Source: Crocinitomix sp. (GTDB lineage Bacteria > Bacteroidota > Bacteroidia > Flavobacteriales_D > Crocinitomicaceae). From it: a DNA stretch of 34,888 nt. The stretch covers positions 1 through 34,888 of the forward strand of contig DQTE01000080.1 of assembly GCA_015662905.1 (NCBI GenBank), written 5' to 3'. Made by a program: the position numbers and the translations under genes. Below, one piece after another: positions 32,617 to 34,888 of the stretch (the stretch's first letter is position 1; each line of letters opens with the position of its first letter). Under the pieces are notes generated by a model. That model did no database searches. It saw only the letters and a list, made by a program, of their open reading frames with translations, and had not been told where the DNA came from.

Positions 32617-34215
32617 ATGAGTTTTGAAACTGAAATAGAGAAAAGAAGAACATTTGCCATTATATCTCACCCAGATGCAGGAAAAACAACTTTAACAGAA
32701 AAATTACTACTGTTTGGTGGTGCGATTCAAACAGCTGGGGCGGTAAAAAGTAATAAAATTAAAAAAACAGCCACCTCAGATTTTATGGAGATTGAAAAAC
32801 AAAGAGGAATTTCAGTAGCTACGTCTGTCATGGCGTTTAAATATAATGGCAAACAAATTAACATTTTAGATACGCCCGGCCATAAAGATTTTGCGGAAGA
32901 CACATACAGAACTTTAACTGCCGTGGACAGTGTTATTTTGATTATTGATTGTGCCAGCGGGGTTGAGGAACAAACACGTAAATTAATGGAAGTGTGTAGA
33001 ATGAGACAAACACCTGTTATTGTGTTTATCAATAAAATGGATAGAGAAGGACGTGATGCTTTTGATTTGTTAGATGAGTTAGAAAATGAATTAAAAATTA
33101 AGGTACGACCTTTATCTTGGCCTATTGGTATAGGACATACATTTCAAGGGGTTTATACCATTTTTAACAAAGAACTTAATTTATTTTCAGCCAATAAAAC
33201 AAATATCAGTGATGATATTATTAACATAGATGATGTAAACGCACCACTAGTGGATGAAATGATTGGAGAAGAGGCAGCAACTACTTTACGTGAAGAGCTT
33301 GAATTGGTTGAGGGTGTTTATGATGAGTTTAAAGTGGAGGACTATTTAGATGGTAATGTAGCACCTGTATTTTTTGGCTCTGCCATTAATAACTTTGGTG
33401 TAAAAGAACTGTTAGAAGCATTTTTAGAAATTTCGCCTTCACCAATTGGAAGAGAATCAAACATTGGGTTTATTGAACCAAATAATGATAAATTTTCGGG
33501 GTTTGTATTTAAAATACATGCTAACTTAGACCCTAAGCATAGAGATAGAATTGCTTTTTTACGTATTGTATCTGGAAAGTTTGAACGTAACAAATTTTAT
33601 AACCATTCACGCATTGATAAAAAAATAAAGTTTGCCAATCCTACTTCATTTATGGCACAAGATAAAAGTATAATTGATGAAGCCTACCCTGGTGATGTAA
33701 TAGGGTTATATGATACGGGTACGTTTAAAATTGGCGACAGTTTGAGCGAAGGCGTTAAGCTACAGTATAAAGGTATTCCTAGTTTTTCTCCCGAAATTTT
33801 TATGGAATTAGAAAACAAAGACCCAATGAAAGCCAAACAGCTTGACAAAGGCATCAAACAACTTACAGATGAAGGCGTTGCTCAGTTATTTATACAACAG
33901 CCAGGTAACCGTAAAATTGTAGGAACCGTTGGACAACTCCAATTTGAGGTAATTCAATACCGTTTAGAGCACGAATATGGTGCTAAATGTAGCTTTACCC
34001 CAAAACGCTATTTTAAAGCCTGTTGGATGACAACCCATAATGAAGAGCAATTGAACAAATTTATTAGAGCTAAAACACAACACATTGCTAAAGATAAAGA
34101 TGACAATTATGTGTTTTTGGCTGAAACCCCTTTCTTACTCCAAATGGCACAACAAGATTATCCAGACATTACTTTCCATTTTACAAGTGATTTTAAAATA
34201 AAAACTAAGGCATAA
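32617..34215 (+). CDS. prfC: Peptide chain release factor 3
   Basis: RF3 is the GTPase that drives RF1/RF2 off the ribosome after peptide release. The 532-residue protein has G1 SHPDAGKTT (17-25), the switch segment [14 protein letters not shown]3 [16 protein letters not shown] and G4 NKMDREGRD, followed by domain II ([25 protein letters not shown]) and the RF3-specific C-terminal domain ([28 protein letters not shown]). The [20 protein letters not shown] stretch separates it from EF-G. Length matches the family. Divergent from the L,D-transpeptidase gene. Confidence 0.97.
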   Translation: MSFETEIEKRRTFAIISHPDAGKTTLTEKLLLFGGAIQTAGAVKSNKIKKTATSDFMEIEKQRGISVATSVMAFKYNGKQINILDTPGHKDFAEDTYRTLTAVDSVILIIDCASGVEEQTRKLMEVCRMRQTPVIVFINKMDREGRDAFDLLDELENELKIKVRPLSWPIGIGHTFQGVYTIFNKELNLFSANKTNISDDIINIDDVNAPLVDEMIGEEAATTLREELELVEGVYDEFKVEDYLDGNVAPVFFGSAINNFGVKELLEAFLEISPSPIGRESNIGFIEPNNDKFSGFVFKIHANLDPKHRDRIAFLRIVSGKFERNKFYNHSRIDKKIKFANPTSFMAQDKSIIDEAYPGDVIGLYDTGTFKIGDSLSEGVKLQYKGIPSFSPEIFMELENKDPMKAKQLDKGIKQLTDEGVAQLFIQQPGNRKIVGTVGQLQFEVIQYRLEHEYGAKCSFTPKRYFKACWMTTHNEEQLNKFIRAKTQHIAKDKDDNYVFLAETPFLLQMAQQDYPDITFHFTSDFKIKTKA

Positions 34216-34229
34216 GTATTTTAAAATTG

Positions 34230-34793
34230 TCAATTTATAATGTAAAGATTTAAGCAAAACGAACCACTAAACGCCATGGTGTCTATAGGTGGTGCACCAT
34301 TTGTCCAAGGGTAAGAGTGCGCAAAACCTTGAAAACTACCAGCAACAGGGGAATACGTGCCGTCGGTTTCATTCAAATTGCTTTCTGTAATGTTAAAAGT
34401 TACTTCCGAAACATAAGCAGAAATAGTATCTACGTCTATTTCAAAAAAATCAAAATACAATGTGTCTGACGAAAAAGAAATTGTACCAACATCTAAAACA
34501 GCTGGTAAACCGGCTTCAATACTCATAAACTTATTAAATTGGTCTTTGGCGTAAATAATAAAATCGCTTGTATTGGCATTGTACCAGTTGTATAAAATTG
34601 TAAAATGGGTACTGCTATCAACAATCATTTCGTAATTTGTGCCTTTAATGTTGATGTTAAAAAAACCACTATATAAAGCACATGCTGGTGGTGTGTTTTG
34701 TTCGGTTGGTGTATTGTTAGAAACCTCTTCTTTTTTACAAGAAATAGTGACTAATGTTATACATATTAAAGTTACTTTCAATATTTTTTTCAT
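34230..34793 (-). CDS. Lipoprotein of unknown function
   Basis: A 187-residue protein with a lipoprotein signal: hydrophobic segment then VTISCKKEE with the lipid-modified Cys at about residue 19, and a threonine/proline-rich spacer after it. The rest alternates beta-strand-like segments (FFNINIKGTNYEMIVDSS, SFSSDTLYFDFFEIDVDTIS, AYVSEVTFNITESNLNETDGTY), suggesting a compact beta-sandwich. No family is recognised. It starts 14 nt after the stop of the truncated upstream gene, so the two are probably one operon of cell-surface proteins. Confidence 0.75.
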   Translation of the reverse strand: MKKILKVTLICITLVTISCKKEEVSNNTPTEQNTPPACALYSGFFNINIKGTNYEMIVDSSTHFTILYNWYNANTSDFIIYAKDQFNKFMSIEAGLPAVLDVGTISFSSDTLYFDFFEIDVDTISAYVSEVTFNITESNLNETDGTYSPVAGSFQGFAHSYPWTNGAPPIDTMAFSGSFCLNLYIIN

Positions 34794-34807
34794 AATTTCC
34801 CTTTTTA

Positions 34808-34888
34808 TTAATACTCTATTAAATAGGTTAAAGAATCTCCCTCGTTTAAGGTAAAAGTACCTGTACCTGTGGTTGTGCCACTTGGCCT
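34808..34888 (-). CDS. Partial CDS, C-terminal end of the upstream gene
   Basis: The last 26 codons of a minus-strand gene cut by the window edge: RPSGTTTGTGTFTLNEGDSL, then TYLIEY and a TAA stop at 34808-34810. The G/T-rich tail resembles the end of a secreted beta-rich protein, but the family cannot be named. It is in the same direction as the lipoprotein gene that begins 14 nt later. Confidence 0.55.
   Translation of the reverse strand, partial: RPSGTTTGTGTFTLNEGDSLTYLIEY

Overview
The window is a low-GC chromosomal segment from a member of the Bacteroidota, most likely a Flavobacteriia-type organism. The evidence is two secreted proteins with type IX secretion (T9SS) type A C-terminal sorting domains, repeated matches to the Bacteroidota -7 promoter element TAnnTTTG upstream of genes, AT-rich upstream regions without obvious Shine-Dalgarno sequences, a carbamoyl-phosphate synthase large subunit without the C-terminal allosteric domain, and a YkuD_2-type L,D-transpeptidase. 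No insertion sequence, prophage or CRISPR array is visible. Most of the window is ordinary housekeeping sequence.

Layout. 1-167 is an edge fragment with a REP-like hairpin. 168-6167 (minus) holds tamB followed 6 nt later by accC; tsaD diverges from tamB with overlapping starts. 7402-11393 (plus) holds carB, a small DUF4834-like membrane protein and fabD, then a single-domain rhodanese closed by a strong terminator. 11972-16527 is an envelope/secretion block: two paralogous outer-membrane beta-barrels, a small secreted protein and a large secreted CocE/NonD-type hydrolase with a T9SS tail. 16909-18759 (minus) is a second T9SS cargo protein, flanked on both sides by related G-free repeats. 18937-19008 (minus) is an initiator tRNA-Met with its own promoter and terminator.

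19138-22348 is a tight plus-strand operon era-der-holA (ribosome assembly GTPases and DNA polymerase III delta), followed by a 56-codon gene with an unusually structured leader. 22815-24335 encodes a secreted YVTN beta-propeller fused to a SPOR domain. pyrE and a START-like protein run on the minus strand, divergent from a NUDIX hydrolase; the pyrE and NUDIX start codons are only a few bases apart. 26350-27260 is an sdpR-sdpI-like autorepressor/immunity-type pair without a visible toxin gene. lpxH (lipid A synthesis) is followed by the minus-strand genes acpH, a GNAT-like protein of unknown role, lpdA, a YceI protein and an L,D-transpeptidase. prfC diverges from the transpeptidase, and the window closes with a lipoprotein gene and the tail of its upstream neighbour.

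The most useful second-look points are: two genes (pyrE and the L,D-transpeptidase) with a perfect -7 element exactly 6 nt before the start codon, implying leaderless mRNAs; the ATG-less, mutually overlapping starts of tamB and tsaD; the stem-loop leader ahead of the 56-codon gene; the G-free repeats flanking the T9SS cargo gene; the sdpRI-like pair with an inverted-repeat operator; a calcium-loop-like insertion in the CocE-type hydrolase; and the propeller-SPOR fusion. I see no strong case for a large undescribed multi-gene system.
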